Source of the DNA: Saccopteryx bilineata | Lineage: Eukaryota; Chordata; Mammalia; Chiroptera; Emballonuridae | Reading direction: 5' to 3' | Assembly: GCF_036850765.1 (NCBI RefSeq) | Contig: NC_089493.1 | Span: 9,921,632 to 9,985,631, forward strand | Length of the DNA stretch: 64,000 bases | Shown here: one piece after another, positions 10,091 to 20,079 of the stretch | How the letters are laid out: every line of letters begins with the position of its first letter | Numbering within the stretch: position 1 is the first letter of the stretch | Notes under the pieces: model-generated | Database searches by the model: none | The model's input: only the letters and a program-made list of their open reading frames with translations | What the model was told of the DNA's origin: nothing | Made by a program: the position numbers and the translations under genes

Positions 10091-10517
10091 TTCCTGAGTC
10101 TCTTTTTTTAAAATTTATTTTTTATTTTTTTATTTTTTATTTTTCTGAAGCTGGAAACGGGGAGAGACAGTCAGACAGACTCCCGCATGCGCCCGACCGG
10201 GATCCACCCGGCATGATGCTCTGCCCACCAGGGGGCGATGCTCTGCCCCTCTGGGGCGTCGCTCTGCCATGACCAGAGCCACTCCAGCACCTGGGGCAGA
10301 GGCCAAGGAGCCATCCCCAGTGCCCGGGCCATTTTTGCTCCAATGGAGCTTTGGCTGCGGGAGGGGAAGAGAGAGACAGAGAGGAAGGAGGGGGGGGAGG
10401 TGGAGAAGCAAATGGGTGCTTCTCCTATGTGCCCTGGCCGGGAATCGAACCCTGGTCCCCCGCACGCCAGGCCGACACTCTACCGCTGAGCCAACCGGCC
10501 AGGGCTTCCTGAGTCTC
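10091..10517 (-). mobile_element. Family A SINE, full length, with 12-bp target duplication
   Basis: The element is 10103-10505, reverse complement of the copy at 9487-9892 and, by eye, well over 90% identical to it. It lacks about 20 bp of the CCCCTGGTGGGC-type repeat. A perfect 12-bp duplication TTCCTGAGTCTC flanks it (10091-10102 and 10506-10517). It is inserted inside the L1. Confidence 0.95.
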
Positions 10518-10756
10518 ATTTTTATGTCCCATCTATGTATGGAATCATATAGTTCTTATTTTTTTCTGATTTACTTATTTCACTCAGTATAATGTTATCA
10601 AGGTCCATCCATGTTGTTGTAAATGATCCGATGTCATCATTTCTTATGACTGAGTAGTATTCCATAGTATATATGTACCACATCTTTTTATCCAGTCATC
10701 TATTGAAGGGCTTTTTGGTTGTTTCCATGTCTTGGAAAAACAAGGTCTGTCCTCTT

Positions 10757-11355
10757 GTCCATCACTGGATGACTCTACTGCAGGAAAGGGCCACCTCTGT
10801 CCCCCGCCCTGACACACCTGGATGCCCACCTGCCGTCCCCCTCCCGGACTGCTGCCTACCTGAGTTGATTCTCCTCCCACTCTGCTCCCCGCACCTGACC
10901 CGGCGCTCGGCGCACGGGAGCACCCTCACACACCCAGGCTACGCCAAGTTCCATTCCCCATCTGTCACTCCCATAACATCAGCAGCAGGAAGCCCAGGCT
11001 ATGTTTCTTCTCAAAACTGCTTTAAGGGTCTCATTAATTAATCATATGCTTAATATCGCTGGGAAACTGTCTCTACATGCCAGAGTAGGAGAAAGCATTT
11101 GCAGAGGACAGGAAATGATACAGTTTTTGCTCAAGCCTCTCGCTCCCTTTTCTAAACGGAGAAACAGAATATTCCCAAATCCATTTAAAGAAAATGATAG
11201 ATAATACAGATGTTCCTTGCTTTTTACGAAATAGATTGTCCCGGCAATATTGGGTGTAAATCAAATTTCTTAAAATCGAATTACCTGGAAAAAGCACCAT
11301 GGGAACGTGCTTTTAAAAGGAGCCCTGCAATGAATTCTTCTGTAAATCAAAGAGA
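10757..11355. other. Unassigned unique DNA
   Basis: There is no confident feature. The part 11205-11290 ('CAGATGTTCCTTGC' and later 'TGTAAATCAAATTTC') faintly recalls the ends of old Tigger-like mariner transposons, too weakly to call. Confidence 0.4.
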
Positions 11356-11740
11356 CGCTCATTCGTTGGGTCATCCAGTCATTTATTTATTCCAGCAGTT
11401 CTCAGGCCTGGCCAAACATCAGAATCACCTGGGAGCTTTTAAAAAATATCCCATATTGAGGCCCCTCCCCTAGAGATTTTTCTTTAATTGGCCTGGGGTG
11501 GGGCCCGGGCCTCAGTATTTTTAAAAACTCCCAGAAGATTCTGATGTACAGCGCGGCTCGAGAAGCACTGGTTTATTCAATAAACATATATTAAGAACCC
11601 TCTAAGTCAGACGTGGACTGAATGCTGGGAATTGAGTGACTACTAATAAGACACAGCTTGCTTCCTCCCAGGAGCTTAGCGTCGAGAGGCCAATACAGAT
11701 ACATTAGCAGACAATTTCCCCTGTAATGTGAAGTCTGGGA
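11356..11740 (-). repeat. L2 LINE 3' end, split by a MER5A-like element
   Basis: Antisense L2: 'ATCCAGTCATTTATT' before 11392 continues after 11571 with 'TTTATTCAATAAACATATAT', 'CCTCTAAGTCAGACGTGG' and 'CTCCCAGGAGCTTAGCG'. A hAT element interrupts it, which orders the insertions in time. Confidence 0.7.
11385..11578. mobile_element. MER5A-like hAT-Charlie element with 8-bp target duplication
   Basis: Ancient non-autonomous hAT (about 11393-11570): it begins CAGCAGTTCTCAGG, holds 'CATCAGAATCACCTGGGAGC' and 'GGCCTGGGGTGGGGCC', and ends GAAGCACTG. The flanks ATTTATTC and GTTTATTC agree at 7 of 8 bases, as expected for a hAT target duplication. Confidence 0.82.
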
Positions 11741-11930
11741 CCAATATATTGGTGTTCGTCTATTTTATAAGTGTAGAGTTTTCATACCACTGATTGGGCT
11801 GTTTTGCTTTTTTGTGTGCGTGTGCTAACGGAGACCCAGTTAAATAACATCTTCAAGACCGCTTTATCTGATACACGTATCGAGACGCTAAATTTCTTCA
11901 GGGTTGTATCTCTTTGCCTTCTGTACCTTC

Positions 11931-12810
11931 CTCTAAACCAGTGGTTCTCAAACTTTTTGAAGTCGGGGTGCATTTAAAATCCTACAAACAATTGTAGGCA
12001 CGCTATATACAAATTTCTGAGAAGTATGTTATAATAAGTAAGTCAAATATTAAAGAAAAAGAATAGAGAGTCCAAGTGTGCTTTTATGGTAATTAAATGA
12101 AATAAATACAACAAAATTAAATTTATTCTGTCATTAAAAAACCTTTTTATGTTACATTTTTTTGTTATGCTTTTTAGAATTCTTATAAAAGAGGAGTTAA
12201 AAAAATAAGAAAATGACAAAAAAGTTATCTTTTTATATATACATATATATAGATACATTCTTAGTAAGATTTAGTAAATTTGGCAGGTCCCAGCGCAAAT
12301 GTGTTAAGTTTTTTCATTCTTGTGTTTATGAGAAACATGAGCCTGATGTGTCCTAGTGAGTTCTTCAATGTTTGGGCATATATTTGAAAGACAAACTCTC
12401 ATTTCCTCATCAATACATTGAAGAATTCCTCTCTTTTACTCTTAACTGTGTTGAGTGCAGAAAACCCCCACCATACATATCATCTTAACTTTATACCAAA
12501 CAAAGGATAGAAGAAACTTGCCTCCAGTCTTTCCGGGGAACATGGAGGGTAGTGTAAACAATCCAGCACCACAGCTTAACAGCCCTTTGCAACCTAATCA
12601 GGCAAGTGAGGTGGGGAGTTGGACAGACTGTCAGCTTAAAGCCAATTCCCCACACCTCTGTCCCCCAAAAATCTAAACTCCAAAAACCCTGTTGGTTTTT
12701 TGGTCCCCAACTGGCACATATTTCTCTGGAATGCCATAGGGCACACCTGGAAATATTCTAGGGTGCACCAGTGCACCCTGGTGCACACTTTGAGGACCAC
12801 TGCTGTAAAC
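11931..12810 (-). mobile_element. 864-bp hAT DNA transposon carrying a transposase remnant
   Basis: The element spans 11939-12802. Its ends are inverted repeats: CAGTGGTTCTCAAACTTTTT at the left and the complement of CAGTGGTCCTCAAAGTGTGC at the right. The 8-bp flanks CTCTAAAC (11931-11938) and CTGTAAAC (12803-12810) agree at 7 of 8. A minus-strand stretch at 12304-12463 still encodes recognisable hAT transposase C-terminal residues, so this is an internally deleted derivative of an autonomous element. The rest is AT-rich and non-coding. Confidence 0.88.
12304..12463 (-). pseudogene. hAT transposase C-terminal (dimerisation) domain remnant
   Basis: On the minus strand one frame reads FSALNTVKSKREEF, stops soon after, and a second frame then reads EEMRVCLSNICPNIEEL and QAHVSHKHKNEKT before a TAA stop at 12304-12306. 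In hAT transposases the C-terminal dimerisation domain carries a conserved 'FSxLxxxKxKxR...L' segment followed by 'LRxALSxIxPxIxxL' near the end of the protein, so both pieces lie in the expected order. The shift between frames fits a single lost base. Everything upstream, including the catalytic DDE residues, is missing, so the product cannot work. It is enclosed by the terminal repeats of the 11939-12802 element. Related domesticated hAT proteins of the ZBED type share this domain, but there is no sign of domestication here. Confidence 0.75.
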
Positions 12811-13440
12811 CTTTACTTGCAGGATTTCTGTGGTGTTATGTGATAGGTGTATCTCTCCAACACCACAGAGTTGGGCTTTAAAAAGTTCGCTCTGAAAACA
12901 ATCTCAGTTTTTTAATAGCTGAGTTTGATAAGTGTACATTGGCTGTGTCTTTGGCTGACTTCTGCCATCTGGTTCTGTGTTTTCTATCTACGAGGGTTTT
13001 CCATGGCTTCTCTCTTGTCTCTTGTCCTGCTTCCTAATGTTCAATCAAGCCTTCATTCATTTATTCCATCTTTTCATTGTTTGGAAGTTATCCCTTTATA
13101 CTTTCAGTGTAGGATCTTGCACATTTCAAATTGAGTACTTAACTTCCAGGTTAAAAAAATATTTCCGCCATCCTCGGGGACAACGCAAGGATTTTAGAGT
13201 GGTTTAGTTCTGGAATGCTGGCCTTGCAATTTTTATCTACTTTTTGTCAAGTGTTTTAGCTCCTTCTTGTGTTTAAACTTTCCCCACATTGTGATTTTCT
13301 TTTCATTTTTACAAGCAATGTTTATTTAATGTAGATTTAACAACATGTGTCCTAATTTCATTTCTCACTATTGTTTCTCGAACCACCCACCACCTTTTTA
13401 TTGGATATAATGCATTTTTCTTTTTGAGGTATGTTTTTTA
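12811..13440 (-). repeat. Possible old L1 ORF2 fragment, antisense
   Basis: T-rich DNA whose phrases ('CTGTGTTTTCTATC', 'TTTAATAGCTGAGTTTGA', 'TTTAATGTAGATTTAAC') recall the antisense of L1 ORF2. No long clean match can be shown by eye. Confidence 0.35.
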
Positions 13441-13483
13441 TTAAGGTTCATAATCGGTCATACAAGTTTCTCCAATTCAAAAA

Positions 13484-13870
13484 GTTTTGATAGCCGTGGC
13501 TGGTTGGCTCAGTGGTAGAGCATCGGCCTGGTGTGCAGAAGTCCTGGGTTCGATTCCCGGCCAGGGCACACAGGAGAAGCGCCTATCTGCTTCTCCAACC
13601 CTCCCCTCTCCTTCTTCTCTGTCTCTCTCTTCCCCTCCTGCAGCCAAGGCTCCATTGGAGCAAAGTTGGCCCGGGTGCTGAAGATGGCTCTGTGGCCTCT
13701 GCCTCAGGCGCTAGAGTGGCTCTGGATGCAACAGAGCAACGCCCCAGATGGGCAGAGCATCGTCCCCTGGTGGGCATGCGGGTGGATCCCGGTCAGGCGC
13801 ATGTGGGAGTCTGTCTGACTGCCTCCCTGTTTCCAACTTCAGAAAAATACAAAAAAAAAAATCTTTGATA
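13484..13870 (+). mobile_element. Family A SINE
   Basis: The element is about 13493-13860. It starts GCCGTGGCTGGTTGGCTCAG, has the B box GGTTCGATTCC and the typical body and A-tail, and is flanked by TTTGATA on both sides. It is shorter in the 3' repeat region than the 9487 copy. Confidence 0.93.
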
Positions 13871-14411
13871 ACCAAAACTTATTAAAAATGTTTTCTACAG
13901 AAGTATAAATATATTCAGTGAGGAGAGGCTGACCCACTCTGAGCCTCAGAGTTAGATGAGATACCCTTCTAAGATCGGAGAAACCTGAGGCCCCTCTGCA
14001 TGCAAGCTCAGTCCACACCACAGCACTGTGAGGCCATGGTTCATAGCCCGTGTGAACTCAGATGCTCCGGGCCTGCGTCCTCCAGCCTGGGAGGGTGACA
14101 CACCATGCCTAGCCTTTCCGGATGCTTCCGTTCAGAACCAATCCTTCCTTCCTCCAGAAGAACCACTACCTGTCAGTCAGGCCTCGTGATTCTGCCTGGT
14201 CACCATGCCTGGCCTCCCACCCTGGGGACTCTGTGGACAGAAGCACACTCCTTCTGCTGCCTGTCAGGCCAGGTTGGATTAGCGATCTTAGACCGAGGTT
14301 GGCCGGATCTTGGGAAGACTTAGGACGGGAAACCTTGTCATCCATATTTTCTTTACATATTGTCAATTGAAAAACAAATGAAATGCTACATGGTATGCAC
14401 AGTCTACTTCC
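13871..14411. other. Unassigned unique DNA
   Basis: No repeat, exon or RNA gene is recognised. Confidence 0.4.
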
Positions 14412-14482
14412 AGATGTGTGAGAGAGCAGATGTGTGAGTGCATGTGTGTGCATGCGTGCATGTGTGCATGTGTGTGTGTAAG
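14412..14482. repeat. Imperfect (TG/CATG)n repeat
   Basis: A run of TGTGTG, TGCATG and TGCGTG words, degenerate in sequence. Confidence 0.8.
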
Positions 14483-15200
14483 AAGACACAAGAAACTGGT
14501 AATAGTTCTGGGGTGGGAAGGAGACAGTTGTAGTGATCATCCTCTTGTCTGGCTCACCTTTCTTCTGCCTCATGCATTCTTTATTTTCAACATAAAGTAA
14601 TAAATATGAAACAAATAGTAACAACAATAAAACATCTATTTGCTCTTTCTTGGACTCACCATTCCTCTCTGTCATTAAAAAAAATAAATAAATAAAATAC
14701 ACCAGTTCAGCTGCTTGTGTGCAAGTAAGCTATGAATGATAAAGGGGTTAGTTTAAAACTGAAAGGTTTTAAACAGTCTTTAAGGAGATGATCTTTTTGG
14801 TGTCTAAGTCTCTGGACTGTCACCTCTACCCCAAGAACTTCTGGTTCTTTGAAATAGTCCCCTCCTGAGATGACACAGATCTCTTGGAGAAGCGGTTCGC
14901 CCGGACGTGTCAGCGGCTCTTTGGCGTTGGGCCAGTGGAGAGGGGTGGGCTAACTTTCCAGAGACACAGAAGGTCACGTGGTAGGTAACCCAGGGCGTGA
15001 AACGAGGGGCAGCCAAAGCTGCCACTGGGTCCCCAGTGTCGCACGTCAGCGCAAGCACTGCCCAAGGACTCAGGAAGGGGCTCAGGCCGCATTGTAGCGA
15101 GGGCTGAGTTACTGCCAGATACCGTCCGATCTGCTTTTTTTTTTAGAAAGAGCTGTCCTTCTGTCCTTCCTCCCCACGGGGAGGCAACAGGCAGGAGGCA
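14483..15200. other. Unassigned DNA
   Basis: No gene is recognised. A short (AAAT)n-like run lies near 14679-14698 and an 11-bp T-run near 15135. Confidence 0.45.
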
Positions 15201-15260
15201 CTGCCAGGGGGCGGGGGGGCCGCCAGGCTCCACACGGCGGGAGGGGGGGGGGCGGGCTAG
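15201..15260 (+). other. G-rich tract, possible G-quadruplex
   Basis: Two G-rich clusters (about 15207-15219 and 15237-15255) contain more than four runs of at least three G separated by short loops, the usual pattern for G-quadruplex DNA. Confidence 0.55.
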
Positions 15261-15983
15261 CGCTCAGCGGAAACTCACCGAGAACACGTGCGTCAAGTAC
15301 TGATGCCTACCACGTTACATCCTTTGATCAAACGTCCTCTCCCTTATCTCTCAGGCGCGTTTGCTGCCTCCCTCCTCTCCTCTCCTCTCGCAGACTAATG
15401 GATTTCACCGTCCTCGCCTCCCCTTCGCGGTCTTCCTCTTTTCAGAAAGTCTTTCATTTAGGAGATGTAATGGGGTGTGGGGTGAAGAGGCATTACACAC
15501 TGATGCCAGCAGCGGCTTTCATGTGTGTGAAGGCGGCATAGATCACCCCGGAGCAGCCGCTCCTTCTTCCTCCTTCCTTTTTGTCAAATTTATTACCATT
15601 TTAGTCCCCGAGAAACACAATACACGGATATATATTTATTTCGCCTAAGAAGTTAAAATTCACTGGTAGAGCTAATGCCCTCCACGGCCCACCCCATCCT
15701 AGTCTCTTCCCTGGGAGGGACCAAGGCTATGAGTTCCACGAGGGTTGTTTTCCTGACCTTTTTCTGCATGTTACGTACTTAAATAAGACCGCACGGCAGT
15801 ACAGAGCGGCGCTTTGTATCTGCGTGAGCGTGTGTCATATTTTGCTTGGTTTTTATCAGTCGACTACGTTTTGTGCATTATTCCAGCACTTGCAACATTT
15901 TGTCTGAGCACATTTCCGCACCAGCTCTTGGAGGTGGGCCTCGCCTTTGTAATTGGTGCTGAGTGCTGTGTGGTTTGGGGGGT
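15261..15983. other. Unassigned unique DNA
   Basis: No repeat or exon is recognised. An AT-rich patch lies at 15580-15660. Confidence 0.4.
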
Positions 15984-16117
15984 ACGCACTGTTCTTGTCC
16001 ACGCGGTGCGCGCACTGTTCTTGTCCGCGCGGTGCGCGCACTGTTCTTGTCCGCGCGGTGCGCGCACTGTTCTTGTCCACGCGGTGCGCGCACTGTTCTT
16101 GTCCACGCGGTATGCGC
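15984..16117. repeat. CpG-rich minisatellite, 5 x 26 bp
   Basis: A 26-bp unit containing ACTGTTCTTGTCC and GCGGTGCGCGC repeats with exact 26-bp spacing (ACTGTTC at 15988, 16014, 16040, 16066 and 16092). Copies differ at only one or two positions (for example CCACGCGG against CCGCGCGG). Each unit holds several CpG sites. Confidence 0.95.
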
Positions 16118-16129
16118 CTTCACTAACAG

Positions 16130-16545
16130 GACCGATCACCCTGCTGCCGTAGCTCAGGCTGCCATGACAGAATACCACAGGCTGGGTGTTCTCTCCTGTT
16201 TCTGGGGGCTGGAAGTCCAAGATCGGGGCGCCAACAAGTCTAATCTCTGGTGAGGGCTGTCACCCTAGTCTGTAGACAGCTGTCCTCTCTGTGTCCACAT
16301 GACCTCTTCTGCGCATGCCCAAGGGGCAGGGGTAGGAAGGGAGAGAGAGAGAGAAAGAAGAAAAGAGAGATCTCTCCTCCTCTTCTCATAAGATCAACAA
16401 TCTAATTGGACTAGGGCCCCACTCTCATGACCTCATTTAACCATAATCACCCCCTAAAACCCTATTCCCAAATACAGTCACATTAGAGGTTAGCAGTCCA
16501 ACATATGAAGTTGGGGGAGGAGGCATTCTGTCTGCAGCAGCAAGG
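16130..16545 (-). mobile_element. MLT1-type (MaLR) solo LTR
   Basis: Reverse complement of an MLT1 LTR: 'CAGGCTGCCATGACAGAATA', 'GGGGCTGGAAGTCCAAGATC', 'GGACTAGGGCCCCACTCTC' and 'AAATACAGTCACATTAGAGG' stand in order. A purine-rich insertion (GAGAGA) lies at about 16340-16365. No coding region is attached. Confidence 0.82.
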
Positions 16546-16735
16546 GTGGCAAGCAAATGCCCTTGGAAAGCTTCCCCCTTTGCATCTAATGCCCTGCCTA
16601 TGACACTGCTGGTCTAGGCCCCATGCTCAGTGATGGCCTGTGAGGGGTTTATTTATTTAGTAGACGTTACCACTGATGAGCAAGGTGACCTTGAGTAAAT
16701 GATTTGTCAAATGGATTCAAAACTAGCTTGAGTGT
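16546..16735. other. Unassigned DNA
   Basis: Nothing is recognised. Confidence 0.35.
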
Positions 16736-16965
16736 ACTGAACATTCATTACAGGTCAGGCCTGGTTCTAGAATGTTCTGTGCATCATCTTGCATTCTTCT
16801 CCCAACCCTAGGAGGGAGATCCCATTATGACCCCATTTTCCAGGTCAGGAAACTGATATGCGAGAGGGGAAGCAGATCACCTGAGTCACGCATCTGGAGA
16901 GCAAAAGAGCTTTGAAGGGAGCACAGCGGTCCCAAACCCCTGCTCCGACCTGAGCCAGTGCCTGC
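16736..16965 (-). repeat. MIR SINE fragment
   Basis: Antisense MIR: 'ACAGGTCAGGCCTGGTTCTA', 'GACCCCATTTTCCAGG' and 'AGGAAACTGATATGC' are in order. Confidence 0.72.
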
Positions 16966-18100
16966 CGACTGCTCCGCGCATTGTCGCCATTGCTGATGCC
17001 TCCCATTAGCATCCTATCGCAGGCCCTGGACGGGGTCTTCACTCGGCACACAGGCCGCCCCTACAGGCAGGCAGCCCTATGCTCCGGATTTCCAGTTCCC
17101 ACCCCTGCCATCTACTTGTTGGGTGTCAGAACTTTCTCTCTTCTTCCAAATAAAAATAATGCTACCTAATTCATAATATGACTGGGAGATGAATGAAAAT
17201 AAAATACATGGTAATTAAAAAATACTGTTCCATTGCAAAACATGTAGAAAAGTTTGATCCTGAGTGGCAAAAAAATGGGACTTGCCCCTCCCTGGTAAGA
17301 TTGTAATTCCCAGCCCTGACGGCAATCATCCATGTGCCAGGCACCGTGTCGGCGGCTTGACACGCAGTATGTTGAATGAGTCCTTGCAACAGCCCCACAG
17401 GGCTCCCTTCTGCGTGAGCGAGGGCTCGGAAGCATCAGGGGCTTAAGTGAACTGCAGCAGGTCCCACGCAGGAAAACGAGAGAGCCATGCCTCAGATTCT
17501 GGCCCATCTGCCTCCGAAGCTTCCGTGTTTTATCTTGAAAAGGGAAATTCACCTTGGGCCTGCTGTTTCTCTCCCATGACCTACTCGGGAACGCCGGAGG
17601 AAGCAGGCCGTGGTGATTCTTGCTTCTTTTCAGATCCTGTAGAAAGGAACTTGTTACTCCCAGCTGCTGCCCATATGCCCATCTTTGCAGAAGCTGCACG
17701 GGGTGTTTGCATATACGTGTGCTGACTGCGTGCCGCTGCAAAGGAGAGGAATTACAAAACAGGGGGTGTCTGGGAGCAAAGAGACCGCGCAGGGGAGCAG
17801 AGACAGCAGCGTGCGCACCCCTCCATCCGCAGGGGCCCTGAGACGTCCCCCGCCTCCCAGAACTCCCGAGTTTTGAAACCTCAAGAAGATCAGGCATCAG
17901 CAGGCCTGAGTGACAGGCTGCTCTCTGGAATCACATGACAATTCCAGCCTACCCTTTGCTCTTCTCTAAACCGCGCTGGCCAAGGAAGGCTGTGTTTCTG
18001 GTTAGGTTCCTGACAGTCAATTTGTCTGTCTCTGGGGCTGGTTAGGGTGGAACTCTGGAGGGCCGTCCCCAAAGGAAAAAAATCTACACTAAGCCAATGG
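16966..18100. other. Unassigned DNA with a weak antisense MIR piece
   Basis: Bases 17335-17470 ('GTATGTTGAATGAGTCCTTG', 'CAACAGCCCCACAGGG') could be a diverged antisense MIR. A 243-codon minus-strand frame at 17166-17897 runs through this piece and has no recognisable domain, so it is not called a gene. Confidence 0.4.
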
Positions 18101-18240
18101 GAGAGCGTAGGAGTTGGTGATAAGCAGACTTTGGTTTTAGGCTGGCTCTAACACTTTCTACTTGCGGGTAAACTGAGGCAAGTCATTTTATCTGCATAAG
18201 CCTGGGTATCCGGGTCTGGCAAATGAAGTGGTTGCTAAAA
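18101..18240 (+). repeat. MIR SINE fragment
   Basis: Sense MIR: 'GGCTGGCTCTAACACTTTCT' and 'AACTGAGGCAAGTCATTTTA' fit the central MIR region. Confidence 0.6.
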
Positions 18241-18734
18241 TTCAGGAGAGGTTGGAAGCCAGGTGTCTGGTGTCTGGTGCTCAGCTCAGCACAGAGCCGG
18301 GCTCTGTAACTGAGTCCCTCTCTGCATTCATTTGCTCTTTGGTGTCTTATCAGACCCTCTTCCTCAAATGCTGCACTCGCCAGGACCAGGACCTGCTGCC
18401 CAGCCTTCTACCCCTGACTAGGGCTCGGGAAGGGCCTGGGGGGATCCTGGTTTCGGAAGTGCATATAGCATCTTCAGGAGATGTGGGTGACAGCTAGCAC
18501 AGAGGAGTAGGAGGGGTGGGCGGACGCAGGCTCAGCTCAGGGTCTCTTGCTCCCTGGGTCCCGGCTCCTCGAGATGCTGATCAGATGGAGGGAACTGGTG
18601 ATTCTGTCACATTCTGAGGCTCTCGGAAAACAGAAACTGGGAGCCAGAGGAAACACATCTCCATCAACATTCCAAACTCAGGTTCTCACTGTCCAGACCC
18701 CCTGGGGAAATCTGACGTCACACAGAACCTCATG
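18241..18734. other. Unassigned unique DNA
   Basis: No feature is recognised. Confidence 0.35.
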
Positions 18735-19075
18735 GGTTGCTCTTGTTATTTATTCTTGCGAAGTATATTCAGAATCCAGACCTTTCTTTCCACCTCCACT
18801 GCAACCACGTTGGCCCAGTCCCCGTGATCTCTTATCTGGATTGCCACAACAACCCCAAATTGGTCCCTCTGCACTCACGGGTCAGATCGAGTCCTTCCTC
18901 TGGTCAGAAGCCCTCAGTGGCTTCCCATTACCTATTTGGTACCCAGACTGACCCCTCTTCCGGCACGCCCTGCCTGGCTCACCCTGTGCCCATTGTTCTT
19001 TTTCTCGTGGCTGTTACACCTTCCAACGTGCAGCAGTGGCTCCTTGATCATGATTATTCTTCATCTCCTTCACTA
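18735..19075 (+). repeat. L2-like LINE fragment
   Basis: 'CTTTCCACCTCCACTGCAAC', 'ATCTGGATTGCCACAACAAC' and 'GCCCTCAGTGGCTTCCCATT' follow a well-known interspersed LINE 3' region that I take to be L2. The family name is less sure than the repeat status. Confidence 0.55.
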
Positions 19076-19639
19076 AGAGGGCTCTCCAGAGGGCAGTCTT
19101 GGGGGGAGGCTGAGGGTAGAAAGACAGAGACAGTGCGGTGTGTTAAGACATGGGGGGAATGGGGGTGCTGAGTGTTGGGAGCTCGGAGGAGAGGGGAGGT
19201 CCCACCTTGGAGGGAAAGGGGCGATGGCTTTCAGTAGAGCAAACCTCTGTGCTCCAACAGTTTTATAATCATAGGTGAAAGCATCATCCATTTATGTTCA
19301 ATATAGTTATGTTACAATTAAAAAAAATATATTCGACATTTATAACATTAGGACTGTATAAATATTGTTCACTGCTAAGCCACACAGTACACAGTTACTG
19401 AATTTTCTTCCTTATGTTAATAAACTGCTTTTCAAGGAGCTAATTATTGTCTTGTTTTTTTTAAATGTGTTTTTCTGTGTATCTCAAGTATTTTTGCCAG
19501 AAATGTGAATTTTCTCCTGACACCGTCAAGCACGTTGGTTAGTTGATCAGTTTCCTTATTAACTCCCGGAGACGTCCATCTTTTGCTCTTGAGTGGCTGT
19601 TCCCAAGCTCTGTTGCCCAGCTGTCCTACTGAAAACCTC
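19076..19639. other. Unassigned DNA
   Basis: AT-rich in part (19240-19500). No gene or confident repeat is recognised. Confidence 0.4.
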
Positions 19640-20055
19640 CTGGGTCCTGCATTGTTACTTATTTCATGGATTCCATGTTGCTATTGGCTGAATTTTATCC
19701 CTCCAAGTTCATCTATTGAAGCTCTAATCCTTAATGTGACGGTAGTTAGGGATAGGGCTTTTAGGAGGTCATGAAAGTTAAATGAAGTCATAAGGGTAAG
19801 GTCCTAATTTAAAGGATTGGTGGCCTTATAAGGAAAGGAAGAGAGATTTTTCTCTAGGTGCATGCACGAAGGAAAGGCTAGAAGAAGACAGCCCCTTGCA
19901 CACCAGGAAGAAAGGCCTCACCAGAAACCAAATGGGCTGGCACCTTGATTTTGAACTTGGAGCCTCCAGAACAATGAGAAAATAAAGTTGGTGTTGTTTA
20001 AGTCACCAAGTCTGTGGTTATCTTGTTATGGTGGCCCAAGCAAATTAAGACACAT
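19640..20055 (+). mobile_element. MLT1-type (MaLR) solo LTR
   Basis: Sense MLT1: 'CCAAGTTCATCTATTGAAGC', 'CTAATCCTTAATGTGACGGT', 'GGCTGGCACCTTGATTTTG', 'GAGCCTCCAGAACAATGAGA' and 'CTTGTTATGGTGGCCCAAGC' occur in order. Confidence 0.82.
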
Positions 20056-20079
20056 GCCTTCCTCTTGCATGGCTTATTC

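Larger units (their letters stand above)
9450..10756 (-). mobile_element. 5'-truncated L1 (minus strand), split by two SINEs
   Basis: L1 ORF2 end and 3' UTR in reverse complement: 10506-10743 contains complements of the 'ATGGAATACTACTCAGTC' type ORF2 end, and 9909-10102 contains the 3' UTR. The insertion spans 9463-10743 and is bounded by a 13-bp repeat, GGTCTGTCTTCTT (9450-9462) and GGTCTGTCCTCTT (10744-10756). After removing two SINEs about 445 bp of L1 remain. It shares its 3' end with the copy at 7636-7830. Confidence 0.88.

Noticed and set aside
11205..11290. Tigger-like transposon end
   Set aside because: Only a few short words match, and no opposite end or TA duplication was found.
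12304..12463. Domesticated hAT-derived gene (ZBED type)
   Set aside because: The segment is frameshifted, lacks the upstream protein and lies between intact transposon ends, so it is a dead transposon.
15984..16117. CRISPR-like array
   Set aside because: The units are directly adjacent with no unique spacers, and the DNA is mammalian.
17166..17897. 243-codon minus-strand open frame
   Set aside because: It has no recognisable domain, crosses a MIR-like segment, has low-complexity Ser/Arg-rich content, and no splice or promoter context.
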